Below are positions 35,875-45,247 of a stretch of 64,000 nt of DNA, in pieces. Numbering within the stretch: position 1 is the stretch's first letter; each line of letters opens with the position of its first letter. The notes beneath the pieces are model-generated. The model was given only the letters and a program-made list of their open reading frames with translations. It was not told the DNA's origin and searched no databases. The position numbers were made by a program, and so were the translations under genes. The DNA is from Bacteroidota bacterium (GTDB lineage: Bacteria > Bacteroidota > Bacteroidia > AKYH767-A > OLB10): positions 62,001 through 126,000 of the forward strand of contig JADJOZ010000008.1 of assembly GCA_016713525.1 (NCBI GenBank), read 5' to 3'.

Positions 35875-37693
35875 ATGTCAATTACTCAACATAACGACCA
35901 TTCAATAAATTACAGATATACCGCCAATGTGGTTGATATACTTTTGTCCCAGTTAATTAATTCAATACAGGTCATGTCCACTTATCTAAACACTTCAACC
36001 ATTTCTCAACGCGAGTTTGTTGCTGCTGATAATCAAACGATTGTAAAGGCAAAAGCCAAAACTAAAAATGTAGAACAACTCGGAAAATCAATATATTTTG
36101 AGGCCCAAAAGGCCAAATCACGGATTTCATTTTACATCAAATTATCAGTTATCTTAATCATTATCAACGCATTACTAATAATTAATGCATTTGCTCAAAC
36201 GGTGACCGTAAACAATGTGACTATTACCAATAGTTCAGTTATTACGGTTAAGGGTGCTTTATTAAGTAATGCAGGTAGCTCCTTAGATAATGATGGAACA
36301 CTAGAAATCTCAGGTGATCTGACCAACAATTCAGGTAGTTCGCTTTTTTGGACTTAGCACCGGAACAGTTATACTGGATGGTGCCTCTCAAAGCATTTCA
36401 GGTTCTTCATCGACAGGATTCAATGATCTCACCATTGCAGGAACAGGAGCAAAAACATTACAACAGGACATCAGTGTTGGTGGAAACTATGCATCGCCAT
36501 CCGGAGTGTTATCATTATCGACACAACATTTAATTTTAAATTCTCACCTACTTACTGTAAAAAATCCATCACCAACTGCCGTAAATCGCACTTCAGGTTT
36601 TATTGTTTCTGAAACTGATCCAGCAACAGGATATGGTGAAGTTAAATGGATGATAGGATCAGGTACGGGAAATTATATTTTCCCTTTTGGAAATGCATTG
36701 GCAGCTTCCTATTTACCGGTTTCATTTAACATAACAGCACCGGGAAATAACTCAGTTGGCTATCTGACAGTCGCCACCTATCCTACTTCCGTTATTGCAA
36801 CTCCAAATAACCGGCCTTTACCAACCGGTTTAAGTTCATTGATGTCGCTTTCAGGTTCAGAAAATGCCTCGAATGTATTAGACAGATGGTGGGTAATGGA
36901 TGCTTCATCTTATACAACTCCTCCGGTGAGTGATCTTGCATTAACATACCGTGATAATGAATGGGATGCAACCGGAGGAAGCACGAACTCTATAGTTGAA
37001 AATTTATTAAAAGCGCAGTCGAGTGATGGCAGTATGTGGACACCTGTTCCTGCAGGAATTATAAATGCAACCACAAATACAGTAATCATTAATAATGTTA
37101 ATACTTATAATCCATTCTGGACATTAGCGGGCAGCAATGGTCCATTACCAATTGAACTTTTAGTCTTTGATGCTTCTTTAAACGATAAAAATATTGTCGA
37201 TCTTAACTGGGCAACAGCAACAGAAATAAACAATGATTTTTTTACTGTAGAAAAATCGCGTGATGGAATCAACTTTGAACCGTTCGCTGTTGTGGATGGA
37301 GCAGGTAATTCAACTGATGTTCTTTACTATCATACTGAAGACAAAGAACCATTTGAAGGTTTCACATACTATCGTTTAAAGCAAACAGATTATGATGGTG
37401 CATTTAGTTATTCTGATATCCACGCTGTAAACATCTATAAAATTAACTACGGCACATTTGCGGTGTTTCCGAATCCTGCATCAGATCATTTTTACATTAA
37501 ATTTGATAATTCCTCAGCTGTTGGGGCCATGCAGATTCTTGATGTAAACGGAAAGGTAATCAGAAATTATTCCTCTGCTACTTTCGAAAACAATACCGAT
37601 AACATTACACGAATTGAGCGCGATGGAATAGCACCCGGAATATATTTTGTAACCACAGGAAGTGGTCAGATGCAGAAATTAATTTTCCAATAA
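35875..37693 (+). CDS. T9SS-sorted surface protein (frameshifted)
   Basis: The gene encodes about 605 residues once one base is removed. As given, the first frame stops at 36357; the conserved reading (GLSTGTVILDGASQSISG...) continues in the next frame after the T6 run near 36342-36347, and one T too many explains the break. The N-terminus is unusual: about 85 charged residues precede the hydrophobic export segment 'LSVILIIINALLIINAFAQ', so the real start may be the ATG at 35974 or another site. The C-terminal half has 'LPIELLVFDASLNDKNIVDLNWATA' and a T9SS type A domain ending 'GIYFVTTGSGQMQKLIFQ'. It follows surface protein 2 by 37 bp. Confidence 0.7.
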
Positions 37694-37744
37694 ATACTAT
37701 TTGCCAAACGAGAAACACACGTCCGTAAAGGCAGAACGCGGACT

Positions 37745-37778
37745 GCAGCTCCGGCCCTATTTCCGGGGCTGCTTTTTT
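37745..37778 (+). terminator. Terminator of the T9SS gene ending at 37693
   Basis: The stem GCAGCTCCGG / CCGGGGCTGC with a short loop is followed by TTTTTT (37773-37778). It lies 52 bases past the stop. Confidence 0.7.
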
Positions 37779-37780
37779 GC

Positions 37781-37816
37781 AAAAAAAAAGCCAGTCGAAA
37801 TCCGACTGGCTTTTTA
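37781..37816 (-). terminator. Bidirectional terminator between convergent genes
   Basis: GCCAGTCG (37790-37797) and CGACTGGC (37803-37810) form an 8-bp stem flanked by a nine-base A run and a T run, so it can stop transcription from both sides. On the minus strand it begins 16 bases past the stop of the gene ending at 37832. Confidence 0.85.
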
Positions 37817-37831
37817 AATATTCAATATCGG

Positions 37832-40800
37832 TTACTTTTGAATAACCAGCTTTTGTGTGGATCGCATTCCACCACCATTGATATGCAACTGATAAACACC
37901 GGCATCAAATTTAGTCAGATCGAGCTTCTTGCTAAAGTATGATTTTAATGCAGGAAGTTGTTCGTTATAAATAACCTGGCCCAGTGCATTGGTAATTTGC
38001 ATGTTATAATCAGCCTGAGTGGCAGGAGTAAATGCTACATTAAATATACCATTACCAGGGTTCGGATTAATGCTAATCAGATCATTCGCAGTGATTTCAT
38101 TTATTCCTACAGTATTACAAGTATCAACTGCCATTACAGAAGTACGGGCAGTGTTACAGGTAATTTCGGTGTACACCCAGTTGTAGAAGAAATAATAATA
38201 TCCTGGTGAACCGGCATTACTGTTAGTGATGTTAATCAAACTACTGTTGTATGGGTATACTGCACCGGATGAATTACGATACAGATCCACATTACCACGA
38301 CATTTAATAAAGTAATCAGTTCCGGGATACAATGTAAAGTCCACATTTACAGTCAACGGATTATTCGGACTTGCAGGCATAAATATAGTTGTATCAATAA
38401 CAGTATTTCCCTGCGAATCTAAAATCTCAATTGTTCTGTTGCCGGCTGAATTCGGATAAACATCGAGTGTATTAACAACAACAGGGGCAAGGACATCGAA
38501 ATACAAACCTCTGATATCATTTGCGGTGAAGAACGCTCCTGCACCTACTCCATTAGTGAACTCACCGGTGAAATCCTGTAAGCCACTCGGGAAATCTTCA
38601 TCCAACCAATAAGTTGTTGTAGCAGCAATAGTTGGTGAATAGGAACTTCCTGTGTTCAACAGATTTCCGCCACCCGGAGCATCCCACCATCTGAGATTTC
38701 CAAATCCTGTTCCTGTTGCAGATAAATTTACAACACCCGGTCCGCAACGTTGTGCGCCAACAGTTGATGGTGCATTATAAGGACTTGGTGTGATTGTAAT
38801 ATAATTTGATTGTGTATAGCTGTTTGTTCCAATTGAATTGGTAACAGAAAGTGTAACTTCATATGTGCCCGGAGTGTTATAAGTAACTACCGGATTCTGA
38901 TCTGTTGAAGTTGCAGGATTACCACCCTGGAATGTCCATGACCATGAAGTTGGTGAACCTGTTGAATAATCGGAATATTGAAGAGCAGTTCCGGGGCAAC
39001 CGATTCTGGTGTTAACGGTAAATGAAGAAGCAGGAGGATAAGTACCGGGAACGAATAAATCAGTCTGCCACATTCCTCTTCCATAAGTAGAAGCTCTTAA
39101 TTTTCCTGTTGGATAAAATATTTCAAGTTGCGTTACAATGACATTTGGCAAACCGTTGAAGAAAGGTTCCCACACATTGATAGAAGCATCTTTATAGAAC
39201 ACTCCTAAATCTGTACCAATATAAACGGCATCATTGGAGTTATTTACAAAGGTGATACAGTTAACGGGCACATTCGGAATAGAAGCAGAGATGTTAATCC
39301 ACGTAGCTCCCATATCATTAGTCTGGAATACCTTATTGGTATTTGAAAATCCTGAATAAGTAATCCATGCTTTATTAGCATCCGTATTGCTGCATGCTAT
39401 ACCGGTGATTGTACCGGATGGCACATTGGTAATAGTGTTCCAGTTGGTACCACCATTTGAAGTCATGTATAATCCGGTAGCTTTAGCAGCCCAGATCACC
39501 TGATTGTTTGCAGGAGAAACAGCAAGTGTATTAATTTGTGCAGTGTTAGTAAAGTTAGATATCTTAATCCATCCGGCTCCACCTGTAGTACTTCTCCAAA
39601 CATTCACAAAACCAGAGTACAAAGTATTTGCACTCACAGGATCCTGCAACCATGGAGTTACCCATGCACCGGCTTCATTAATTCCATTTGTTGCACCGTT
39701 CCATGTTGCTCCACCATTAGTTGATCTGGCAAGTCCGCCATTCTGTGTTGAAGCCCAGATATTCTGATCATTGGTACGATCAATAAAGCAAAGCATACCA
39801 TCTCCGCCAAGGATGTGAGACCAGGTAAGTCCGGTAAATTTATTGGTACCATTATCCTGCCAACCCTGAACAAGTATTCCGGCATTGGTAGCCGATTGAC
39901 CGAATCCATACATCTGCGCAATGGCAAGTCCGTTGCTCAAATTATTCCATGATGCACCACTATTATCGGTAACATAAACACCACCATCATTCGCCATGTA
40001 ATATTTGGATCCATTCTCAAAATTTATATCATGATAATCAACGTGGGTATTTCCACCATTCTGATTCCATGCAGAACCACCACTTGTAGTGCGAAGAAAA
40101 TCTGTCTGACCACCAACTACTACTTCATCTTTATTGGTTGGAGAAGCATCAATACAGAGGTCATACCATTGCTGAGTTCCTAATCCCGGAGTACTTGGTT
40201 TTGTAAAACTTACTCCGCTGTTTGTAGATTTATAAAAACCTTCTGTTCCATAATTTGGTGCTGGCAAACCAACTATCATATAAATATAATTCGGATCTGC
40301 TTCGGTAACAGCAATTGCCATGCGACTAACATTAGTAACATTTGGTAAGCCGGTTGTAGTTTTTGTCCATGTAAGACCGGCATCTGTAGAGCGATAAAAT
40401 TCACCACCTGCAACATAAACGGTATTGGGATCACCCGGTTTAAACTCCATATCTTTAAATGATCCTGTTTGCACCAATGTAAAAGTTGCTGCAGCATCTG
40501 TACTGCGATAAACACCACCTGTTGTAGCTACCAGAATAATATTTCCATCATTGGGATTAACCAGAATTTTACTCATCTGGCGATAATTTGCTGTGAAGAA
40601 GGAGAGTCCGGTTGTATTCCATGTTGCTCCTCCATCAGTAGATTTCAAAACACCAATGGTGTAGGTATCTCCCGCATCACCATCACCGGTAGCGAGATAC
40701 ATAATATCGGGATTTATCGGATCAAAAGCAAGATCGGTACATCCGATTACCTGCGCCAACTGATCGGTATTGGTAGTCCATAAAATTCCACCATCATCCG

Positions 40801-41269
40801 ACTTCCACAATCCTCCGGCAGGAGAACCAACATATAAAATATCAGGATTGGTAGGATGAATACGAACAAAATTTAATCGTCCGGCACCACCGCCACCATT
40901 AGGAACTACTTCGGGACCGATGAATGTCCAGTTACCTGCATTAAAAGCACTTACCTGCTGACGATATTCCTTACTTTCTTTCCAGACAGCTGCGGGATTA
41001 AAACGGGTACCATCGGATCCAACGCGGGGAGCCATGATATATTCCCAACGCTTATATTGTTTGTAACCGGGAACCCTGGAAGGATCGGTTCCAAATTGTT
41101 GACGATAGTTCGCCACATAGTCGTTGTAATATTCATTGAAGGACCGCTGAACTTCAAAGAAGTTCGTATTCGGATCCTGCATTTTCTTAACCCAATCCTG
41201 AGCGAATAAGGTTGATGAAAACAGGAAACAGGCTAGCAATAATGCCAGTTGTCTGATTGTTAATTTCAT
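37832..41269 (-). CDS. Large BNR/sortilin-like propeller protein with PKD and T9SS domains
   Basis: The product is 1145 residues from the ATG at 41267-41269, which gives a clean signal peptide (MKLTIRQLALLLACFLFSSTLFAQ); the upstream in-frame ATG at 41317 adds 16 unlikely residues. About 12 BNR/Asp-box style blades follow ('GGLWKSDDGGILWTTNTD', 'GVLKSTDGGATWN', 'GVYVTDNSGASWNNLS'), a PKD domain near 775-860 ('STGSPTSWSWTFQGGNPA'), an Ig-like stretch and a T9SS type A domain ('LISINPNPGNGIFNVAF', ending 'GMRSTQKLVIQK'). It is an exported surface protein; the Asp-box propeller is typical of sortilin-like and glycoside-binding proteins, but no catalytic residues can be assigned. Confidence 0.9.
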   Translation of the reverse strand: MKLTIRQLALLLACFLFSSTLFAQDWVKKMQDPNTNFFEVQRSFNEYYNDYVANYRQQFGTDPSRVPGYKQYKRWEYIMAPRVGSDGTRFNPAAVWKESKEYRQQVSAFNAGNWTFIGPEVVPNGGGGAGRLNFVRIHPTNPDILYVGSPAGGLWKSDDGGILWTTNTDQLAQVIGCTDLAFDPINPDIMYLATGDGDAGDTYTIGVLKSTDGGATWNTTGLSFFTANYRQMSKILVNPNDGNIILVATTGGVYRSTDAAATFTLVQTGSFKDMEFKPGDPNTVYVAGGEFYRSTDAGLTWTKTTTGLPNVTNVSRMAIAVTEADPNYIYMIVGLPAPNYGTEGFYKSTNSGVSFTKPSTPGLGTQQWYDLCIDASPTNKDEVVVGGQTDFLRTTSGGSAWNQNGGNTHVDYHDINFENGSKYYMANDGGVYVTDNSGASWNNLSNGLAIAQMYGFGQSATNAGILVQGWQDNGTNKFTGLTWSHILGGDGMLCFIDRTNDQNIWASTQNGGLARSTNGGATWNGATNGINEAGAWVTPWLQDPVSANTLYSGFVNVWRSTTGGAGWIKISNFTNTAQINTLAVSPANNQVIWAAKATGLYMTSNGGTNWNTITNVPSGTITGIACSNTDANKAWITYSGFSNTNKVFQTNDMGATWINISASIPNVPVNCITFVNNSNDAVYIGTDLGVFYKDASINVWEPFFNGLPNVIVTQLEIFYPTGKLRASTYGRGMWQTDLFVPGTYPPASSFTVNTRIGCPGTALQYSDYSTGSPTSWSWTFQGGNPATSTDQNPVVTYNTPGTYEVTLSVTNSIGTNSYTQSNYITITPSPYNAPSTVGAQRCGPGVVNLSATGTGFGNLRWWDAPGGGNLLNTGSSYSPTIAATTTYWLDEDFPSGLQDFTGEFTNGVGAGAFFTANDIRGLYFDVLAPVVVNTLDVYPNSAGNRTIEILDSQGNTVIDTTIFMPASPNNPLTVNVDFTLYPGTDYFIKCRGNVDLYRNSSGAVYPYNSSLINITNSNAGSPGYYYFFYNWVYTEITCNTARTSVMAVDTCNTVGINEITANDLISINPNPGNGIFNVAFTPATQADYNMQITNALGQVIYNEQLPALKSYFSKKLDLTKFDAGVYQLHINGGGMRSTQKLVIQK

Positions 41270-41448
41270 AAGTAAGTTGATTTGGAGTTTTTTAGTTGTA
41301 TCGGGTTCAATTTTCAAATGTAGTACTATAAATGAAATTTAGCAACATTTACAACAACATTATTTGGGTTAAACAACTGAAAAAGTGCTGTTTAGCTGAA
41401 ATTTCGGACATTTTTGAGGAAAAACTACCAGTTAAACCCCATAAAATA

Positions 41449-41517
41449 CAAATGGCGAATGATTTCTCATCCGCCATTTGGGTGCTATTCAGGTCCGGAT
41501 TTCCGGCCCTGAATAGC
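41449..41517 (-). terminator. Two strong hairpins downstream of the small exported gene
   Basis: GCTATTCAGG (41484-41493) and CCTGAATAGC (41508-41517) enclose a second stem CCGG-ATTT-CCGG, giving a near-continuous 15-bp stem with one mismatch. A further stem CAAATGGCG / CGCCATTTG spans 41449-41480. They lie just after the stop at 41540 on the minus strand and have only weak T runs, so they may be terminators or RNA-stabilising structures. Confidence 0.6.
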
Positions 41518-41539
41518 AATATTCAAATCTTAATCAATT

Positions 41540-41914
41540 CTATTTAACCGATGGTTGAATGTTCATGTCGCCTTCAGAACGAATAGCCATTACATAATCG
41601 GTTGCAGTACAAAATCTTCTGGTTTTAGATGGATCAGCATCAGGGAAAATGAGAACGGAACCTTCCATTTTTCCCATTTTACAGTTTTTATCAACTTCGG
41701 CTTTCTGCTCTGTAGTTTTTATATAAATAATGTTTACCAGAGCCGGGTTCACTTGCTCTCCCATAAGTGTTGTCAGATCGTGCCCTGTTTGTTCAGAAAA
41801 AACATACACATTGAACAAGTTGGCAGCATAAATTTCAGAACATAATTTATTTTGGGCATTAACAGAATAAGTACCAAATGCCAGAAATGCTAAGAGGAAT
41901 AATTTAATTTTCAT
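41540..41914 (-). CDS. Small exported protein of unknown function
   Basis: The 124-residue protein has a signal peptide (MKIKLFLLAFLAFGTYSVNA) and a mature part of about 100 residues with three Cys and no family I recognise ('KLCSEIYAANLFNVYVFSEQTGHDLTTL', 'GSVLIFPDADPSKTRRFCTATDY'). Cys positions could give a disulfide. It is transcribed in the same direction as the exported gene 42 bp upstream at 41957 and may share its transcript. Confidence 0.75.
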   Translation of the reverse strand: MKIKLFLLAFLAFGTYSVNAQNKLCSEIYAANLFNVYVFSEQTGHDLTTLMGEQVNPALVNIIYIKTTEQKAEVDKNCKMGKMEGSVLIFPDADPSKTRRFCTATDYVMAIRSEGDMNIQPSVK

Positions 41915-41956
41915 GAGCTGTTTTTTTTGTAAATATAATAAATTTTAGTTAATTCC

Positions 41957-42592
41957 CTACTTTTCCATTACCACAAAGCCATTTAGCAATGTTTCCATTT
42001 CATCCTTGTAACCATCAAATAAATTTGAGGCAGTATAGCAAAGAACTTGTACAGCACCGGCAGGACCACCATAGTAATAACCAAAATACTTAAACTTTAC
42101 ACCCTGAATTGTTCCTTCCATTTGCATCATCAGTACCTTTACTCCATTCACCATCCGATATTCCTGTGCTACAATTTTGGCATCCGGAGCTGCTGATTGC
42201 GCATTTTCAAATGCGATTCCTGATAAGCTCTCGACAGGAATTTCAATTTTTTCGGTAATCAGAAGCATATATAAATCTTCATTCTTTAATTGAAATTCAA
42301 ATTCAGCAGCTTCCTCTTCTCCGGCTTTTTTGAACGACCAAAGTTTGGGATTAATATTAATTCCTACAGGAATGCGATCACTCTTGACCAGAAAAGAAGA
42401 CGCTTTATCTGTAGAAAATGTCCCCGGATTTTCAGGTATTACAATTTCTTCTTTACTGGCAGCATTCAAATAGCTCCAGGTACCATTATCATAAAGTAAT
42501 ACCTCATCGCCTTTTTCAGTAACTGCCTTTACCTGTGCATTGGTTGTAAAGGCTAAAAAACAACCGGTTAGCACTAACAGAATTCTTTTCAT
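41957..42592 (-). CDS. Exported protein of unknown function
   Basis: The 211-residue protein has a signal peptide (MKRILLVLTGCFLAFTTNA) then a short strand pair 'VTEKGDEVLLYDNGTWSYL', a motif seen at the start of many Bacteroidota exported proteins, and a mixed alpha/beta domain ('GININPKLWSFKK', 'LLITEKIEIPVESL', 'GVKFKYFGYYYGGPAGAVQVLCYT'). I cannot name the family. The spacing with 41914 suggests co-transcription. Confidence 0.75.
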   Translation of the reverse strand: MKRILLVLTGCFLAFTTNAQVKAVTEKGDEVLLYDNGTWSYLNAASKEEIVIPENPGTFSTDKASSFLVKSDRIPVGININPKLWSFKKAGEEEAAEFEFQLKNEDLYMLLITEKIEIPVESLSGIAFENAQSAAPDAKIVAQEYRMVNGVKVLMMQMEGTIQGVKFKYFGYYYGGPAGAVQVLCYTASNLFDGYKDEMETLLNGFVVMEK

Positions 42593-42699
42593 ATTTTAGA
42601 TTTATATTTTATAAATGTCGGTAAACCTGTTCAATCTGCCAAAAGCTAAATAGTATATATATGATAATCAACTACTTAATTTATGCGATTAAAAAGCCT

Positions 42700-43809
42700 T
42701 CATTTTAATTCAATCAGTTGGCGACAGTGTTTATACAGTGTATTTGCAATTTTTTTAAAGCTCAGATTTTTTTGAAAATAGGAAATGAGCTCATCACCAG
42801 ACGGCTTATCCATACTTTTTAGTTGTACTAATTTATTATAAAGATCTTTCTGATCACCGGTTTCAAACAGCAATGCTACTTCTCCTGAATTTGTAATTTT
42901 AACAAAGGGCGGAATCGATGAAACCACAGGAAATAAACCACATGCTAAAGCTTCAATCAATGCATAACCGGAACCTTCATGGTGACTTCCGGAAATAAAA
43001 TAATCGGCCGCACTATACCAGTTTGCAATTTCAGCATGATCTATTTTTCCAACCATTACAACAGCATTATTCAAAGTTGCTGAACCGGACAACAGTTGAT
43101 TGATTTCATTCAATAAATCATTGCTTTGGAAGATCATAAAAAGTTTAGCATTGGGTTGCATTATTGCAAACTTTTCGAATGCCTTTAAAACAGTTAACGG
43201 GTCCTTGTCGGGATGCAATCTTCCAACCCATAAAAAATTAGAGTTGCCTTTCATAGCGATGTCTTTTCTCGCCTCATCTTTCGCAACAGGTTTTAAAAAG
43301 GTAGATGCTTCCAGTAATTCTAACACCGGCTTTGATGAATGAATGATGTGAGCAAGTTGCCAGGGAATACTGTTATATTGAGAAGTAAAAAAATAGGCAT
43401 CTGTCACACGATCCGCAATTCGATGCAGGAATTTTTTAATGATATTTTTTGAAGGCAATCCACCATGGTGTTGTGCAACAATTTTTACTTTACTGCCCAG
43501 AATCATTCTAAGAGCGATAATTTTTTCAGGATAAACTAATCCGTGTACCATAACAATATCAGGATCCCACTTTTTCAATTTACGGGCAAATCCAAATAAC
43601 GGATCTCGTAAAAAAGAAGTTCCCTTAAATCCATGAAATGTACATCCATCCTTTGTCAATTGTGTATTACACGAGAGATTTAATACCGGAATAACTTCAA
43701 ATTTTTGATCCCCCTCAAAAATATACTGATAAGAAGTGCTGAACCTGTTTACCAATTGCGGCAGGTCGGTGGTGGGATGATGATGAAAACTGATATCAAT
43801 TATTTTCAT
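42700..43809 (-). CDS. Glycosyltransferase, GT4-like (GT-B fold)
   Basis: The 369-residue protein has no signal peptide and the GT-B layout: an N-terminal domain with 'DPDIVMVHGLVYPEKIIALRM' and 'VKIVAQHHGGLP', and a C-terminal domain starting 'NFLWVGRLHPDKDPLTVLKAF' with the donor-binding motif 'GSGYALIEALACGLFPVVSSI' (the acidic pair and Gly-rich loop of GT4). It transfers a sugar from a nucleotide donor to an unknown acceptor, most likely in cell-surface glycan synthesis. It is a single gene, divergent from the methyltransferase at 43878. Confidence 0.88.
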   Translation of the reverse strand: MKIIDISFHHHPTTDLPQLVNRFSTSYQYIFEGDQKFEVIPVLNLSCNTQLTKDGCTFHGFKGTSFLRDPLFGFARKLKKWDPDIVMVHGLVYPEKIIALRMILGSKVKIVAQHHGGLPSKNIIKKFLHRIADRVTDAYFFTSQYNSIPWQLAHIIHSSKPVLELLEASTFLKPVAKDEARKDIAMKGNSNFLWVGRLHPDKDPLTVLKAFEKFAIMQPNAKLFMIFQSNDLLNEINQLLSGSATLNNAVVMVGKIDHAEIANWYSAADYFISGSHHEGSGYALIEALACGLFPVVSSIPPFVKITNSGEVALLFETGDQKDLYNKLVQLKSMDKPSGDELISYFQKNLSFKKIANTLYKHCRQLIELK

Positions 43810-43863
43810 GGCTAAGATGCTTCAAATATAAGTCTAAGTATTTGTGAAACCCTCCTAAAACCT

Positions 43864-43871
43864 TACTTTTG
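43864..43871 (+). promoter_or_regulatory. Bacteroidota-type -7 box (TACTTTTG)
   Basis: The octamer matches TAnnTTTG and ends six bases before the ATG at 43878. The transcript would therefore have almost no leader. It overlaps the TTG at 43869, making the downstream ATG the better start. Confidence 0.5.
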
Positions 43872-43877
43872 CACGCT

Positions 43878-44765
43878 ATGTTACTATTGTCGCCACAAAA
43901 TTTCCCCGATTACGAGCTCATCGATGCCGGTGATTTCGAAAAGCTGGAGCGGTTTGGAAAATATATTACTATTCGTCCGGAACCTCAGGCTGTCTGGGGC
44001 AAGGTACTGACTGCCAAGGAGTGGGAAAAACAGGCGCATGTCAGGTTTATTCCGAATTCGAGTTCTTCGGGAAGCTGGAAAAAGTTTAAAGAGATGCCCG
44101 ATCAATGGCGGATAGGATATGAATTGGTTGGAAACAATGGAAGAAACCAGAAAATGGTTCTTCGTTTGGGTTTGACATCTTTCAAGCATGTGGGAGTGTT
44201 TCCGGAACAGGCCGTCAACTGGAATTATATTTATAATGCGGTTTTAAGTCTAAAAACAAATAAACCAAAAGTACTTAATCTGTTTGCTTACACCGGTGGT
44301 TCAACTTTGGCAGCACAAGCCGCAGGAGCGGATACCACACATCTCGATTCCATAAAACAAGTGGTTACATGGGCACGGGAAAATATGGAGCACAGTAAGC
44401 TTGAAAATATCCGGTGGATTGTTGAGGATGCATTAACTTTTGTGAAACGCGAAGTAAAACGCGGTAAAAAATATAACGGAATCATTTTAGATCCGCCTGC
44501 TTACGGTCATGGTGCTAATGGTGAGAAGTGGAAACTGGAAGAACAAATTCAGGAAATGACACAATTGGTAACATCACTTCTCGAACCCGAAGATCATTTT
44601 GTATTACTTAACACTTACTCCTTAGGATTCTCTTCCGCAATCATTGAAAATCTTTTAAACGAAACACCATTACGCAACACTTTTGAAACCGGAGAATTAT
44701 TTTTGCATGCAACAAGTGGGATAAAGTTGCCACTCGGGGTATTTGGCCGAACGAAAATTAAGTAG
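43878..44765 (+). CDS. Class I SAM-dependent methyltransferase, RlmI/RlmK-like
   Basis: The 295-residue protein starts at ATG 43878 (the earlier TTG at 43869 lies inside the promoter box). Its N-terminal region ('LLSPQNFPDYELIDAGDFEKLERFG') precedes a Rossmann methyltransferase core with motif I 'KVLNLFAYTGGSTLAAQAAGA', motif II 'THLDSIK' and the catalytic motif IV 'NGIILDPPAYGHG'. DPPAYG-type motifs mark nucleic-acid base methyltransferases, and this arrangement is close to 23S rRNA C5-cytosine or N2-guanine enzymes. Its stop codon lies in the first unit of a 12-bp tandem repeat array. Confidence 0.88.
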   Translation: MLLLSPQNFPDYELIDAGDFEKLERFGKYITIRPEPQAVWGKVLTAKEWEKQAHVRFIPNSSSSGSWKKFKEMPDQWRIGYELVGNNGRNQKMVLRLGLTSFKHVGVFPEQAVNWNYIYNAVLSLKTNKPKVLNLFAYTGGSTLAAQAAGADTTHLDSIKQVVTWARENMEHSKLENIRWIVEDALTFVKREVKRGKKYNGIILDPPAYGHGANGEKWKLEEQIQEMTQLVTSLLEPEDHFVLLNTYSLGFSSAIIENLLNETPLRNTFETGELFLHATSGIKLPLGVFGRTKIK

Positions 44766-44965
44766 TTAATTAGGTGGTTAATTAAGTGGTTAATTAGGTA
44801 GTTAATTAGGTAGTTAATTAGGTGGTTAATTAGGTAGTTAATTAGGTAGTTAATTAGGTAGTTAATTAGGTAGTTAATTAGGTGGTTAATTAGGTAGTTA
44901 ATTAGGTAGTTAATTAGGTAGTTAATTAGGTAGTTAATTAGGTAGTTAATTAGGTAGTTAGTATT
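44762..44965. repeat. Sixteen and a half tandem 12-bp repeats (GTAGTTAATTAG)
   Basis: Sixteen complete units G T [A/G] G T T A A T T A [G/A] plus a partial one run from 44762, and the TAG stop of the methyltransferase gene (44763-44765) is in the first unit. This is the reverse complement of the array at 12785-12904. On the minus strand the 12-bp period would encode Asn-Tyr/His-Leu-Ile repeats, which is an artefact. Confidence 0.92.
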
Positions 44966-45247
44966 GGATCGCCTGCGGCTCTGGGTAATAAATAGTTTCG
45001 CCTGGCCGGGGGGGGGGGGCCCTGGGGAAAAATTTGTTTTTTGCCGGCGGCGCCGGGAAAAAATAAGAGGATCGCCTGCGGCTCTGGGTAACAAATAGTT
45101 TTTCGCCTGCGGCTCTGGTAATTAATTTGATTTTCGCCTCCGGCTCAAGGAAATAAATCGAGGATTGCCGGCGGACATGGAAAATAAATAGTTTTTCGCC
45201 TGCGGCTATAGGAAATTAATTTCGATTCGTCTGCGGCTCTGGGATTT
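44966..45247. repeat. Tandem ~31-bp repeats (GCCTGCGGCTCTGG core), with one corrupted unit
   Basis: Copies of GCCTGCGGCTCTGG or variants start near 44971, 45073, 45106, 45137, 45168, 45199 and 45230, at about 31-bp steps. It is the inverse of the array at 12568-12784. Positions 45001-45060 contain a 13-base G run and GC-rich nonsense where one or two units should be. Together with the preceding 12-bp array it forms one composite element at the end of the methyltransferase gene. Confidence 0.85.

Noticed and set aside
12894..44765. Invertible segment driven by a site-specific recombinase
   Set aside because: The flanking inverted repeats could permit homologous inversion, but no recombinase gene or short recombination site was seen, so only the repeat observation is kept.
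44615..45094. Minus-strand frame encoding Asn-Tyr/His-Leu-Ile repeats (about 159 codons)
   Set aside because: The open frame exists only because the tandem unit is 12 bp, a multiple of three, and contains no stop in that frame. It overlaps the methyltransferase gene and the repeat arrays and has no start context or protein-like ends.
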